A DNA stretch of 64,000 bases. Source: Microcyclospora pomicola (taxonomy: Eukaryota > Ascomycota > Dothideomycetes > Capnodiales). Location: assembly GCA_002786065.1 (NCBI GenBank), contig NHNY01000013.1, positions 372,001 to 436,000 of the forward strand, written 5' to 3'. Positions 47,481-60,752 of the stretch are shown here, piece by piece. Positions within the stretch are counted from its first letter, which is position 1. The number at the start of each line of letters is the position of its first letter. Under the pieces are notes generated by a model that worked only from the letters and a program-made list of their open reading frames with translations, did no database searches and was not told where the DNA came from. The translations under genes and the position numbers were made by a program.

Positions 47481-50357
47481 GCGCATTCCGCTATTTCCGA
47501 GCCGAAAACCACGGTGTAATCAGCGGTGTACTATTATGGAACGTCTCGAGTCCAGGGCAAGGCTGCGCCAGCAGCAGCAGTAGAACAGAGTTGATAGAAA
47601 CACCAAGGAAGACCGGCCCTCTTTGCCTCGACTTGGAGGGTTGGCAAGTGTGTACATAAACCGGCGATCTCGGGTCTCATCTACGTGTCCCGTAAGGTCG
47701 AAAAATCATCTCTTTTGTACACTTTCCGTTGTTGTTACAGTCTTCCTGCATGTTTCTAGATCACCTGCTTCTCGCCAGTTCCCCAATTTGCGTCACCACT
47801 TCTGGCACTACAGCATCGACGGAGCTATCATAACATTCCAGGCGGCGCCAATGGCACTCATCGACTGAGCTGCGAGCCGCTCTCAAAGTACCTGTGGACG
47901 ACACTACGGCATAGCCGCGCGCTTGTCAGATCTCGATCGCTGTCCGCTGCAAACGACCCCCCAGAAAGAGCTCGCGGATACATATGGGGTGTTGGCCTTC
48001 AGTCCGGTGACATGTTGGCATTATGCCGACCACAGGAAAGACCACTGGATAGCGACATACCAGTGAGCACTCTGTGCTGCATTGCTGTCAATAGAGCCGT
48101 CCATGTCAATGCTCTGCTCTAGCACGCCGCAAGGATTACTCGAAATGCCAGACCACGAGCGCAAACTACACAAGCTACTTCGGGCCCTTACGCCATGTAC
48201 ACTCCTATGCTGACTGAACTCCGGAGTGGTCATCCGATAGACTGCCAGATGAGCTGCAACGACAGTGGACTTGCGTCAACTCTCTCTCAGCCACCTGCGT
48301 ACGGGGTTTGCATGCTTGTTTTCATTTTCCACCGAATTCACTTTACGATGAGAGTAAAGCAGACAAGTCCATGAATCCTTCAACGTGCGGCTACGTGCAA
48401 AACAGGAAGAAGCGTTCTTACTTCATCAGGTATTGATTCGCGTTAGGCATGCCCATCTAGTCATATTTTCTCACTCTGACAAGAAGCAACTCGAGGAACT
48501 GAATGCAATACCGACCGGTATATCTACAGTGTATCCATCCAGCACAGACTGCGTCCATCCGCCGCAAACAGAACACTCATCATCTTCTGACATCTACATC
48601 GCTGACGGCCCATGGGCTTCCCTCTAATCCACTCACTGTGCTTGGAGTCCTCATGTGTTACCATGGCCTTCCTGTCCTCTCCTCGGGTCCAGCCTGTCTG
48701 ATTCGAAAATCTGGCCGGGCTCCAGGACATCACTCGTCAGACCTGAGATGCTGGACGACGATCAAGCCGCGTCGAGAAAAACTGCCCGACAACCGTTGTA
48801 CTCTGATATATCAGACCCGAGCATTACCGCAGATGGTGTCTTGACTAGGCACTGCTCTGGCATTCGCTTAGAGAAGTCACAATGTAACTCCCCAAGTCTG
48901 TGGTCCTCTTACACACACCATAGAAGGTTACCCTCGACACCTCGTCGGCCTCCTGCGCTGCTCGGCTACCTTCGCGGATCACTGTACCGCGGCCTAATTT
49001 CGTGAGGCAGACTACGAGGTGCTCGTGGGAAGACTCACAGCAGCGAGCCACCTTCGACTGCGCTTGAAGAGTGCTTTACATGTTTGGGGACACAGCTAGA
49101 TCTACCCTTATCTCCACAGTGGTGGAGTAGTTTTTCTAGGACACGCTGATAGCAACCTGGAGAGAAGTAGGGACGAGGTGGAATAATCCTGCTCATAATC
49201 ACCAATGGAGACGACTGCGGTTCTTGAAACAAAGTGCAATTCTCTTTAAGTGAGCACACGAGGTCGACATACACCTAAGTTGCACAGTGACGATCGTTTC
49301 AATGTCTTTGATCATACTATAGTTTCGGATGTTCCTGACACCCACTGAGCCGGGAATGACAATGTCTCTGGTGCTCATATCGAGCGTCCGCGGGTTCATA
49401 ATGTTCATCTCCTGCTGTGAAACTTCGATCCTGTGGTTGATGTGCCCCTCTCCGTGAACGCACTTCTCCGGCGCGACTGCGTATGTGGTAAGCTGCGAGA
49501 ACAATTCATTTCTACTTAGCAGCCTTGAGAATGGTAGATGATCAAGGAAGGGCCGATCACAACAGGCAAAGCATCGAGAGGCTGGCCTAGGAGTCGCGAA
49601 TGTAGGTATGCTGGCGTTTGGTAAGGAATACGAAGCAATCTAGGTCCTCGACTAATTATCATGCTGCATGGTTAGCTTGACTGGCTTTGGGTGAAACTCA
49701 GTCCCACACGTGGGAGGATGATGCCAGTAATGAGTCGCATCGGATTTGAGCATAGATCGTTGACATAGGCCTGCTATAAGCTCCAAAGACTCCAGCGCAG
49801 GTACAGCCAATAAGATACCTGCTTGGGAAAGCTCGAACAAGCAACATCTTGTGTAACACAACGATTTGGTAACAGTGAGAGATGAGCGAGCCGAACGGAA
49901 TGCATACGCCTGCTAAAGAAAGAAGTTGAAGAAGTGCCATCTCTGGTAGTGAAACGCGAGTGCTAAGGCCCGTGTCCATATTCGATCGATCGTGGTCTCC
50001 CACAAATAACATTGCGGCTATGGCAATAGAGAAGGAGAAGAACAAAAAGAGATGTAAGAAATTTCGGCCGTTTGTCTATGTCATGGAAGTTAAGTCGTCA
50101 TATTTTTTTGTCGTTGTCATAATGCCTTGCGGCAAAGCCATGTGCGCGAGAGGGGCATAAAATCGTACATGACAGGCAAAAGCCTGAGGGGACATCGTGG
50201 CCGAAAGGGGGATCGAACGTGTGGCCTCGTCAGCTCAGGGTCATGGGTTAGCATTGACCGTAGGTAAGGACTATGCGTGTAGTGTGGCCGTTAAAGCAAT
50301 AAAGTCGTAAGTTGTCATCATCGTGATCACTGGAATTGACCTGGCACCAAGTATGGA
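47481..50357. other. 2.9 kb gene-sparse region
   Basis: Short frames on both strands look random. Two minus-strand frames (49199-49504 and 49698-50045, the latter hydrophobic) lack a good start, splice context or known relatives and were not called. The proximal ~200 bp is probably the atp9 3' UTR. Confidence 0.5.
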
Positions 50358-51022
50358 TCAAGCCCATCCCTTCTCGTTCAGGCACCATCCACAGCATCCA
50401 TAAGCACGAACGGATCCACGGCCACAGAGGCATCTGTAAGGATCCACACGATGGGAGGTCCTCTTGGGGGGAGCCCGGGGCGTCTGTTGGACTGCGCGGC
50501 TGATCTGATGCTCGAATCCACTCTCAGCACTGGTCGGGCTATCGCCACCACTGCTCGTGCCGTCCGAGTTAGTGGTTGCATAGCTGGCACCTGAGCTACG
50601 GTTGCTCCTTCTCCCAGTTCCAATGGCCACAGGGAGACCTTGGACCACTCCATTGGAAGACTGCTGTCCGGGTCGCTGGCCAGGGAACATGCCGTCATTG
50701 GCCGAGAAGTTACGGCAGATCATGTATGCCTTCATGGCTGCTCCGTCCTTGGCCAAGGCTTCCGACTCGTATGCCACGTCCGTGCTATACTCCCGGTTGT
50801 TCACTCGGACTTTACAGTAATGGCCATGTCCGCTACGGTACGGTTCGTATAAAGGTTCGGGCCACTGACGGCGTTGACAAACACCTACGCGTTGACCATT
50901 TAGTCAGCGCTGGTACGGTCTCAAGCATGATCGGAACTGGCGGAGCCAACGCACACCTCGACCTTAGCGATGATGTAGTCGTGGTGAAGGAACTTACTGG
51001 CAAGGTACATTGAGTAGAACAT
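50358..51022 (-). CDS. small dsRNA-binding-like protein with C-terminal Cys motif
   Basis: Exons 51022-50998 and 50884-50358 join across a 113 nt intron (GTAAGT donor, CTGACTAA branch, GTAG acceptor) to give about 183 residues. After the short N-terminus comes QWPEPLYEPYRSGHGHYCKV, then a dsRBD-like strand-strand-helix unit: RVNNREYSTDVAYES followed by EALAKDGAAMKAYMICRNF. A Gly/Ser/Thr-rich linker leads to a conserved-looking end with paired cysteines (RCLCGRG...GCCGWCLNEKGW). I recall small fungal proteins with this same layout, none with assigned function. The final ATG choice (51022 or 51010) is uncertain because exon 1 is so short. The gene stands alone in ~6 kb of otherwise empty DNA. 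Confidence 0.7.
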
Positions 51023-53414
51023 GATGATTGAGATGACAAGAGACCGGACCGGGATGCCCAACGGTATGGCGTTAGTCTTTCGGCAGACCAACGTGACGAT
51101 ATGCGTGTAATGCAATGATTTCGAGCTATCAAGGTGTCGCACAACAGGGATGGAACCAAGGAAAACACTGTGAAAATCCAGCGGAAGGCTCAAAGTCAAT
51201 GCAGATGTGGTTCGATGAGATGAGAACAGAGATGCAGGACGGGATTATGGATGATCAAGCGAATGGTTGTGTTCCACGTCCAATGCCGTAGGTATATATT
51301 CGAGACTGATGAAGCATGGAATGCAAGGGCCACACGCCTGAACGAATACTGGTGGGCACGAATGCTACTCCGGCAGCGAAGGGCCTGGGTCCAGAGACGA
51401 CCTTACGGCTGCATCGGAGTTGGAGGCTATCAGTGAACCAGGGCCCATCTTGATGTGTTGGCGTGCATTTTGACCAGACAATAGTGAAGATCGAGACATG
51501 GACAGCATGAGCTCGGCCGCACACAAGAATATCTAGGTGCAGATCGAGATGCTTAAGCGTGGGAGTGATGTTGCAACGCCACGCACGAGGATCATGTCTG
51601 TGTCAGTGCTTCCGTTCAAGCTATGCGATGTCGTGCGTCGTTTTCTGCCAAAAGGACTGTAGTCGCCGCCGGAGGCAGGACGGGAGTGAAAGAGCTTTCG
51701 TGGCCGGACTCTGCATTCCACCTTCATGCATACGATAGTGCCGGCGCGCGACCACGCTAGAGCGTTGAAAGACTGGGGCTACGGCATTCTTTGACAGCGT
51801 CAAATTGATGAATGACTTTTCGATATCCACGCCCTTGTCCAGGTGGCTGAAGTATACATGAAAACGGCAAGGTTTCGATTGCTTGCTCGGACATATCTTG
51901 GTAGCCAGGCGAGGCAAGATAGCACGACGTCAACTGCGTCGAATGCAATGGAGACGCATCGTGTGGTGAACGATGTCCCTTACTGTTCCAAGGTTTCGGG
52001 AGTAACGTTGAGCTTACACGAAATACACGACACAGCGCGTCCGGGCATCGAAGACATGTGGAACCGGAAGAGCTATGGCAGATAGCGGAGTCGCAGGTAT
52101 GTGTTGTCAACTCAGGACCCAGTTTACGGCGCAGCCACGATCGTCATTGGCTCTTGGGATGGCCCGTGAACGTGGTTTGATGACACTGGCACAATCTGCT
52201 ACACGATGCGTGCATGTTTTGTAGCCACGATATCTGGAGCAGTCGACTGGTGTAACAGATATCGATCCACGAGGGCCAACCGACAGGATGGACCTAAGGC
52301 AGATCTGGGTACAGCCGGGCGAACTCGAAAGAAACCGAGGACGAATGGGTTGATGCTGATGCGCAACGGCACAGTCACTGTGAATGGTATGGTGATTCGG
52401 GAAGCCGTCAAATTGTCCATGCAGTGCAGTGCAACGGCGCATAGTACGTTGTTGTGGCACGCTCTCATTCGACAGAAAGCCATGCAAGACCAGAGTTGTC
52501 ATGCACCTTTACGCAGGGCACTCTGAGCTGCCGATCAGACTGGCCAGTGCCTTCCATTCAGCAGAGTGTCACGCATCGATGGACGCACAGCAGGAATAGC
52601 TTGAGATGTGTGCATAGCTCGCGGCGTGAGCAATTGACAAGAAAGGCCTTGTCACAGAGGCTGTTGCACCTGGACAGAATGCTCCGCTGTACGTTCCCAG
52701 GTGATAACAGGCGGAGCAAAACTCCGCCGACCGTTGACGGTTAGTGTCGCGCGCGTAGAGGCGCTTCATGGCGTTATGGAGTGCATTAGATTGGTTGCAT
52801 GCATGGTCTATCGAGGCGGTGAGTTGCTGTCCGAAAGGATGCTACCGTCGTTGGCATGTGCGAAATCGAAATCCCTGCTATTCGTCCAAACCACTGCTGC
52901 ACGGTACCACAGGATGAAGAGAAGGTCTCGCAACCCTTCGAGAGAGATCCCAGGCCTGCAGAACGGGGTGAGCAGGCACAGCTCAGGTAGGGCGAGAACT
53001 GTGTTGTTTTATTATCATAGCGATGAAGCTGAGGAGTCAAAACTGCATCTACCGTTGCTCCACGTTCAGTCGCTTAGAACGGACCCTCCCGGTCGGGACG
53101 AAACATGAACTGAAGTCAAGCCTGCACACGTGATCAAGTCATGGCTTGACACGTGCTTGACGATCTGGAGCTATCGATTTTGATACAGGTATTGTCGTGA
53201 AGCTATTTGGCGTAATGATGCTGCACAATGTGGAATGAGGAACCTGCGTCTACAGTGTCTCGAGTCTTGAGACGCGATGTGCTTGGAGGAATGAAGCCTG
53301 AGAGTGTCCGACACTCTACGCCCGGGAAATGGATTTGAGGGGCCGATAAGGAGGTCATCAATCAAGCACAGTACATGCAATGGAACATCCACATATATAC
53401 TCCAACCAGCAAAC
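51023..53414. other. 2.4 kb gene-sparse region
   Basis: No supportable coding frame. Short frames overlap on both strands without known motifs. Confidence 0.5.
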
Positions 53415-54064
53415 ATGTTATCGCCAGCATTGCACGTATCTCCAGCTCGTTTTTCTCGACTCTTCAAGTATCACTGCAGAACTCTCAATCATACCGTAGC
53501 AAGGACTTTCCATTCTTCTCGCGCCGTCAGAATGCCTATTCAGCGAGTCACCTGTTTCAAACTCACAAACCCATCCGATATCCCGTCCTTCCAATCGCAA
53601 TATGATGTGTTAAAGACGGAAAATACCAAGGTTCGTTTGCGCTTCTCGAGTTTTGTTTGCTGTGTCGAGATATTGCCTTGTGCTACCTATGTACACGCGC
53701 ATTTTCCCGATCTACCTTATGCTGCATTGTGAAAAAGGGGGTTGCAGAAGTCCCCTGCCACTCTAACACCAAACAAAGACCTGCTGTTATTACTACAGTC
53801 AGAACACCAGAACCTTCAATCAATGCTTACGTTGTTATGGTATCATATTAGGACGGGAAGCCGTACATTCTCGACATGCAAACCGGGCAGACGATGACGG
53901 GCGACGCACGCGCGCAAGGCTACAACTTCATGGCCTTGTTGACCCTAGAGAACGATGCCGATGTGCAGTACTTCGACGAGGAGTGTGTCTTTCATCGACG
54001 GCTCAGGGAATTCGCGCAAGGCAAGCTTGCAGGGCCGCCATTGACGGTGATGGTGAAGGTGTGA
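53415..54064 (+). CDS. Dabb (stress-responsive A/B barrel) protein, putative mitochondrial
   Basis: Exons 53415-53630 and 53852-54064 give 142 residues. The ferredoxin-like Dabb domain starts at MPIQRVTCFKL (~39) and continues with DGKPYILDMQTGQT, GYNFMALLTLE, DVQYFDEECVFHRRL and LTVMVKV. The domain is usually a dimeric barrel; fungal members have varied or unknown roles. Ahead of it lies a typical presequence rich in Arg, Ser and His, ending HSSRAVR just before a second Met. Starting at 53415 would send the protein to mitochondria; starting at the second ATG (53532 or nearby) would leave it cytosolic. The intron (221 nt) is long for this window, so an additional small exon cannot be excluded, though the direct join is in phase and fits the family. 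Confidence 0.78.
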
Positions 54065-54272
54065 GGCGAGATAGGAGCACATGGAGCAAAGACATGACAA
54101 AGTCACGGTCGTCGCTTGTATCGTTATATTGTATAATCTTGTAATTCGAAGCGGTCGATACGTCCTCATCAGGGTCGTAAATCTGGGTATCATAAACCGT
54201 ACAGTGTAAACATCGTCACAACCAAACGCCATCAGCATCTTCGTCGCAAACTCTCAAGCAAATTGGCAGATT

Positions 54273-56501
54273 TCATCCTTTCTTCTGCCCCTTGCCTTTC
54301 CCCTTCTTCCGCTGCGCTTCAGGGACATACGCGCTTCCGTCAACCACTTCTTCTCCTGCAGCTTGTAACGCCTTGATTTTTTCCTGGCTCGAAATGAACA
54401 TGGTCAAATCGTGATTCATCTCCTCCATCTCCTTCTTCTCGTCTTTCAGCTGTGCGATTTCACGTGTCGCCTCCTCGAACTTCTGCTCGGCCGCAGTAAT
54501 GCGTTTGGAAAGACCTTCGTTCATGACCTGCTCTTCGCGAACTTGCTTCGACATCTCTCGAGCCATTTGCTCAAACTTCGATCTAGTTTTCTCAGACTTC
54601 TCCAGAGCCTTTTCCAATCGCGCAAGGTTGGTGGTGAGTTCATCGTGCTCAGCCTGTCGTGTACCAGACATCCGACCAGCTTCCTCTGCCCGCTTGGCCG
54701 CTTCCTCAGCACGATGGGAAGCTTTCGCCGCCTTATCTGCAGCACGTTCGACCTGCTCTTCGAAATACCGTCGCTGGCCCTCAAGCTGCGACGTCAGGAG
54801 ATATGTATACTCGTTCGCCATGCTTTCCATCTTCTCTCGGGGAACACTGTCCCCTCCCTCGGCTCTGAAGGCTTCGTTCTCGTGACGAGGTCTGTCGCCA
54901 ACATTGCTGTGTTTTGTCTCGGTCGTGGGTTTGCTCTGAATCAGACGGTGCACATATCCATCCCCTGCGTAGTCCCAGACACGCTGCGTGCTTATATCCA
55001 TTGCATAACAATGTGATGTATTCTCGTAGTGTGCATACGCATGGGCAGCATCGTACCTTCCGCAGCCAATATTGCCGCAGATGAGGCAGATCCATAGGTT
55101 CGACGTAGAGGTGCAGACGGAGCAGAGAGGTTCCGTATCTTCCTCGCCATTGTTCGGGCGCGGGTATGGAAACGTGTACGATGGGGAATGTGTGTAACGA
55201 CAAACAGGACACCCAGACCCGCGCCACTTCTCCAGACAGGCGCAATGGAATACGTGTTGGCAAAGAATGGTCAAAAGGCCAGTCGTTTCGTCCATACGCT
55301 CCAAGCACACTGGACAGGTCGGTAGCTCAAGTAGATTCGGTGGCGGCGGCGCGAATGGCTTGTTCGTAAGACCCTTTGAGCTGAGCGTTGCCTTGCCGCT
55401 TGCCACGGCAGGTGTGAATGGATCGTTGGTATTGTGTGGGAAGCTCGTCGCATCAGAATCATCACTCTCGGACGGGAGAAATTCGACGGATTTGATGAAG
55501 ACGACGTGACAGTTCTCTGGTTCTGCAGCACTGAACAACCGTCCATTGTATGCTCTCTGCCATTCTCGTGCCCTTTTCGGTTGACGAAACTTCATCAGAA
55601 CCATGTATTTGTTTGCCCGGCCAGTTCGTATCAAGCGAAAGTGCGAGACGTCCTCTCGTGCCTGGTCGCCAACGAAGCCCAATAGATCTGATGGCATCAT
55701 CCATGAAGGCACGGCCAAGATGCAAAGCGTGGTGCAGTCCTCAACACCCGTTCCAGTGTCATCGGCTGTAATACGTCCACTCTTTCTTAAAGATGTTTCG
55801 TGTGCCAAGATGTCCCCTTCTGGACCTACAGACTCATCATCGTCTCGATATAGGTGGACCACTCCCCAGCCCACTTCAGTCGTTTTAGCTTCGGAAGGTG
55901 AGTAGACAGCTTTGGTGTGCAGGCCATTAACCGCGCTCTTTCCACTGCTCTTGTTCTGCACCTCCATGTCGATGCTCTCGATTGTCACCGCTTCGTACCT
56001 CCAATCTTGAGCGCTGCTCTCATTTGTTCGCTTCGAAAAGCTGATACTGCTTATGGAATGTCCTAGCGATCCGCGAGAGGCAGCGGAAGTGTGATCGCGA
56101 AGCTTCGTGTTACGCTCAGGTAGAAGTAAGGCCTCCCCATGCGAGTCTTGCCCGTTCTCAACCACTCCGCCACTGCTCTTGCTAGACAGATGGTCCGAAG
56201 ATGATGCTGGCCATCCAGAAGAGGACTTGACCCAGGCCGATGTTCGGTGTATGGGGAGGCGAGCTTTGAAGATATCTGTCCCTGCCGCAGGCACAAAGAT
56301 ACTTGAGTCGGTTGGCAGGAGCTTCGAGGATTGTGTATTCGGATCGTCTATCAATCTGCTCGAGGATGCTATGGTCGCAGTTGAAAGGCTGCTCGCGTGC
56401 CTCGACGAGCTTGCTGTCGGACGTCTTTTGCGGCGGATTGTAGTAGGCGCAGGTACCGGATAAAGCTCGAATTTGAGATGGAAGAAGATGGGTGAAGGCA
56501 T
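54273..56501 (-). CDS. BRAP2/Etp1-type RING and ZnF-UBP protein
   Basis: An intronless gene for 742 residues starting at the ATG at 56501. Order of parts: Ser/Arg-rich N-terminus; BRAP2 RRM-like domain (~255-340; LCILAVPSWM, RANKYMVLMKF); RING-H2 finger (~396-434; CPVCLERM, CQHVFHCACL, CPVCR); ZnF-UBP (~460-522; CSVCTSTSNLWICL, GRYDAAHAYAHY, SHCYAM); long coiled coil (~570-710); and a Lys/Gly-rich tail ending in KKGKGKGQKKG. The layout is that of human BRAP (IMP) and yeast Etp1, a putative E3 that binds ubiquitin and has roles in ethanol response and MAPK signalling. It is convergent with the Dabb gene with 208 bp between. Confidence 0.93.
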   Translation of the reverse strand: MPSPIFFHLKFELYPVPAPTTIRRKRRPTASSSRHASSLSTATIASSSRLIDDPNTQSSKLLPTDSSIFVPAAGTDIFKARLPIHRTSAWVKSSSGWPASSSDHLSSKSSGGVVENGQDSHGEALLLPERNTKLRDHTSAASRGSLGHSISSISFSKRTNESSAQDWRYEAVTIESIDMEVQNKSSGKSAVNGLHTKAVYSPSEAKTTEVGWGVVHLYRDDDESVGPEGDILAHETSLRKSGRITADDTGTGVEDCTTLCILAVPSWMMPSDLLGFVGDQAREDVSHFRLIRTGRANKYMVLMKFRQPKRAREWQRAYNGRLFSAAEPENCHVVFIKSVEFLPSESDDSDATSFPHNTNDPFTPAVASGKATLSSKGLTNKPFAPPPPNLLELPTCPVCLERMDETTGLLTILCQHVFHCACLEKWRGSGCPVCRYTHSPSYTFPYPRPNNGEEDTEPLCSVCTSTSNLWICLICGNIGCGRYDAAHAYAHYENTSHCYAMDISTQRVWDYAGDGYVHRLIQSKPTTETKHSNVGDRPRHENEAFRAEGGDSVPREKMESMANEYTYLLTSQLEGQRRYFEEQVERAADKAAKASHRAEEAAKRAEEAGRMSGTRQAEHDELTTNLARLEKALEKSEKTRSKFEQMAREMSKQVREEQVMNEGLSKRITAAEQKFEEATREIAQLKDEKKEMEEMNHDLTMFISSQEKIKALQAAGEEVVDGSAYVPEAQRKKGKGKGQKKG

Positions 56502-56855
56502 TATTCACCTACCAGATAGTGCATATTGACCGTTCAACAAAACATCAAAGCATGTGCTTGTGGAGGTTGAGTATGACGGATGTAGTCACTTGCGAATGAA
56601 GGTCTACCTGGCTAATGGAAAACTTGGTGCGGGAGGAGCGCTATCGCCACATTCCGGGCGGATCAAACATTGACAGCTTCACATTAAAACACTTTAGACG
56701 AGCATGATGATTTTGGGCGAGCCGACCGATCTGGTCTGTAATCTGAATACAACTACTTGTAAGTGTTGGTAGCTATCGAAACCCTCGCCTGTGACAAAAC
56801 ACGTAATTCATATCGTCATGAAACTCCCAACCGAACACCATACTTGAATCATGGC
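56502..56855. other. short intergenic region
   Basis: About 350 bp holding the promoter of the BRAP2-like gene and the 3' UTR of polyubiquitin. Confidence 0.6.
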
Positions 56856-57839
<984 letters not shown>

Positions 57840-58915
57840 GGTTGCGGTAGTCGGGCGTATCAGCGGATGGGTGGTATGGTCGATGAATGGTGAGGAAGGC
57901 GAGAAGTGTGAGAAGTAGTGAGAGAAGAGTTGTCGCGAAAGAGGTTGGGTGGGACAACGAGCTTATGAATGGTGTTGTCGTAGAGTCATGTGGCGGAGCC
58001 GGTTAGCGCCGGTTACCTTATCGGGCGTCATCTAGAATGTGCTATCGTGATCAGTCATCCCCGCTTTGCCGATGCATGAGGCAAGCAGAACCAGCAGACA
58101 CTTTAACCCCAGCACAACTGAGTGTTTGCCACAACTCTTTTTTCACTTCCTTTTCTTCCCTTTCTGCGTATATCATGTGTCGATGTACTTACACTCCATC
58201 ATCGTGCGACCTTTGGAGATATGATGAGCTGCAATGTGAAGTCTGCCGTAAGCAGTCGGTACGTTCGGCTCCGGGCGCAGTCTGTGGCGTGACCATCGGC
58301 ATTGGACGGCTGACAAGCAATACATGGACCGCTTCTCTACGTTATTGCTCGATGGGGACATCGTAAGCGCATCGACTCGAGCATCTACATGCGGCGTGGT
58401 ACAATAAATCTGCTCCTCACCTGCCACTTCTTAGTGTTCTACATGAGATGTGCCATCAGATCCTTGCAGGAGAAAGTCCTAAGTGCTCTGGCAAAACCCG
58501 GTGGCGAGTCCCAGACTACCATCGTTGTCGAAGAACTATTCCTCTCGTTCGGCGAGCAGAATAATGGCTCATCTCCAAAGGGACGGACCGTTGACGAGCA
58601 GATATACCACCACATGGAAAGCGTACTTCAATTCATCCCTACTTCTGTACATAGTCCATGGGTCGGACATTGGAGATGGCGAATGGATTGCCAGCGGTGA
58701 TGCACATTTCTCCGCCGTTCCACTATGAGATGCTCCGGACGGTCAGACAAGCGATACCGCATACCCAACGCTCACCACCAACATTGAACGTAACAGCTAT
58801 TCAACAGCACCTTTGCTGTAACGACCAGACCAAGGCTTCTGAGGCAAACCCAGACCGTCACGGCAGCGCTGATCGTAGCATACTTTCGTTGGACTAAATG
58901 ATGTTCCAACATCTG
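57840..58915. other. intergenic region upstream of polyubiquitin
   Basis: The ~200 bp next to the start codon is purine-rich on the plus strand (pyrimidine-rich on the coding strand) as in fungal leaders. The remainder has no supported frame. Confidence 0.55.
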
Positions 58916-60752
58916 TCACTCCTCGGGTGCACCAGCTAACGCTTGTACCACCATGTCACTCATTTCAGACCGAGCAGCTCGGTCGTGAGTGTAATCTGCC
59001 TGATCTCGTTCTGTGGCAATAAAATCCATGTTCTGGTGGATGTAGAACCCTACGGTTTTTTCGATGAATGGTTTCGAAAGGCTGCATGGCTGGAGATTGA
59101 ATCTCAAAAGTGTCTGAGAGTGTTCATTAGAGTCAAAGGTCAGCAGTCGTTGCAAGATCAAGATACCTCGATGATAGCTTTGTTAAGCTCCATGGTGGCA
59201 ACACCACGTCCCAGACAGCCAAAGCGACCATACCCGAAGCACAGTGACACAGTCTCCGTCATTCGTGACACACGGGTCAGCTCGGCATCGCTGTTGTTCC
59301 GTGGAAGCCATCTTTCTGGCCTGAATATCTCGACATCGGGCCCAAAGATGTCGGCGTGGCGCATCATCCCCCAGCTATTCCAGCCGATCTGAGTACCAGC
59401 TGGTGCATACAACGCCTCTCCGTTCACTTCGATCTTTGCCCCGCCTTCCGGGACACGTTTGGCAAGTAGTCCAGTCACCGGCGGGTACACACGCAGACCT
59501 TCTTTGATGCAAGCTTGTAGGTAGGGCATTAGGCGGGCTTCACTATCCTTGATCACTGGTCGCGATAATCGGCCATCTGCTATGGCCGTGTGGGCCTCGT
59601 GAAGCAGACGTCGAAGGATTGGAGGGGAGGTCGAGATGAAATGTAGAGTCAGTCGTAACGATGAAGCAGTACTGTCAGATCCGGCTGTGATCTGTGTGAG
59701 AGTCTCACTCTCCAGTTCGCTCTGTGTCAATCCGCGATTTATGAACGAAGCAAGCATATCCTGACGCACTATAGGTTTGCTGCCGAAACGTTCTTGTACA
59801 CGATCTCTGGCGAAGCCCATCACTCGACCAAGACCACGCTTGTCGGTGGACTTGGGTAGTGCTGCTTTGATCATCGGTATGCGGAGGATGTTCGTAAGCT
59901 CAGTGTAGACACCGAAGACGATGATGGCCGGGAGGAAAGTTGCCAGATTCTCGATATAGCCGAAGGGGTCTTCATCAGCGTCAAGAAAGCCGAAAGCTTG
60001 GCCGAACGCGACCTTGGATATCACGTCGAGCGTGAAGAAGGACGTGATGTTGCCTAGGTCTAGGGTTTGGAACCGGCCTTCCTCGGACTTGGTCACATAC
60101 TTGGTCTTCATTAAGTCCAGCATCTTCAAGAGTGCTGCATCGACATCTTGCTCGAGGGTGAGATTTTCCTTGCCAGAATAGCCGGGGGCCATGCGACTGC
60201 GGATGTCTGCATGCTTGCGCTCATCGATGTACGACGTGATGTTGTCGCGCTCGGGATGGAGCTTGAGAGCAGCATACCATGGACCTCTTGTGAACGTCGA
60301 TCGAACGGCATTCATACGTCGCATCAATTCCGGATCGCTGGTGATGAGCATCGATGGCCCAATCCGGGCGGTTGAGCCTGGACACTGCTGTCAGCATGAA
60401 CTTGAAGCTGTCGGCCCAGTCGAGTAAGGTAAGTATGCAACGAGGTGTTACAAAAAGTAGCGCCCGACATTGGTGAGACGCGTCGTGGTTAGGTCGGGGC
60501 TGCCCCTCCGTGGTAACGAAAGAAACTGGTCCAGTGCTCTGGGCCACAGGCTTTGTACTCACCATACTTCTGGTTGACCTGGGTGAAGATCTTGTTCATC
60601 TCGCCGCTGCCTTGAGTGCGCAACAGCCATATTCTGGACCAACCGGCGGACCAGTGTCCTCCGAATTGGCTGAGCGATAGGTATGTGCGTACGCTGTGTA
60701 TGATTACATAGGTAAGCACCGCGAGCGTCGCGAACAGTATTCCAGACATCAT
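58916..60752 (-). CDS. cytochrome P450 monooxygenase (pisatin-demethylase-like)
   Basis: A microsomal haem monooxygenase. Exons 60752-60563, 60377-59167 and 59113-58916 give 532 residues, a normal length. A hydrophobic N-terminal anchor (ILFATLAVLTYVII) precedes QKYG-STARIGPSMLITSDPELM, which fixes the first splice. Motifs: I-helix AGSDSTASS (~295), ExxR in KEGLRVYPP (~356-359), PERW and the haem loop FGYGRFGCLGRG with Cys ~451. The last exon supplies ETLLRFNLQP and YIHQNMDFIA; the frame would otherwise stop right after the L-helix. The start is the ATG doublet at 60752/60749. It lies divergent from a LaeA-like methyltransferase, a pairing typical of specialised-metabolism loci, but the substrate is unknown. 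Confidence 0.92.

Noticed and set aside
49199-49504. 101-codon minus-strand frame
   Set aside because: Begins without ATG and resembles no family known to me.
49698-50045. hydrophobic minus-strand frame
   Set aside because: No ATG near its start, no relatives recognised; chance hydrophobicity is likely.
50195-50270. B-box-like GTTCGATCC on the minus strand
   Set aside because: No A box, no matching T stem and no cloverleaf can be drawn.
50921-51199. cyclin-like helices upstream of the dsRBD-like gene
   Set aside because: The frame overlaps the proposed first exon and intron; helices look cyclin-like only superficially and lack the cyclin-box residues.
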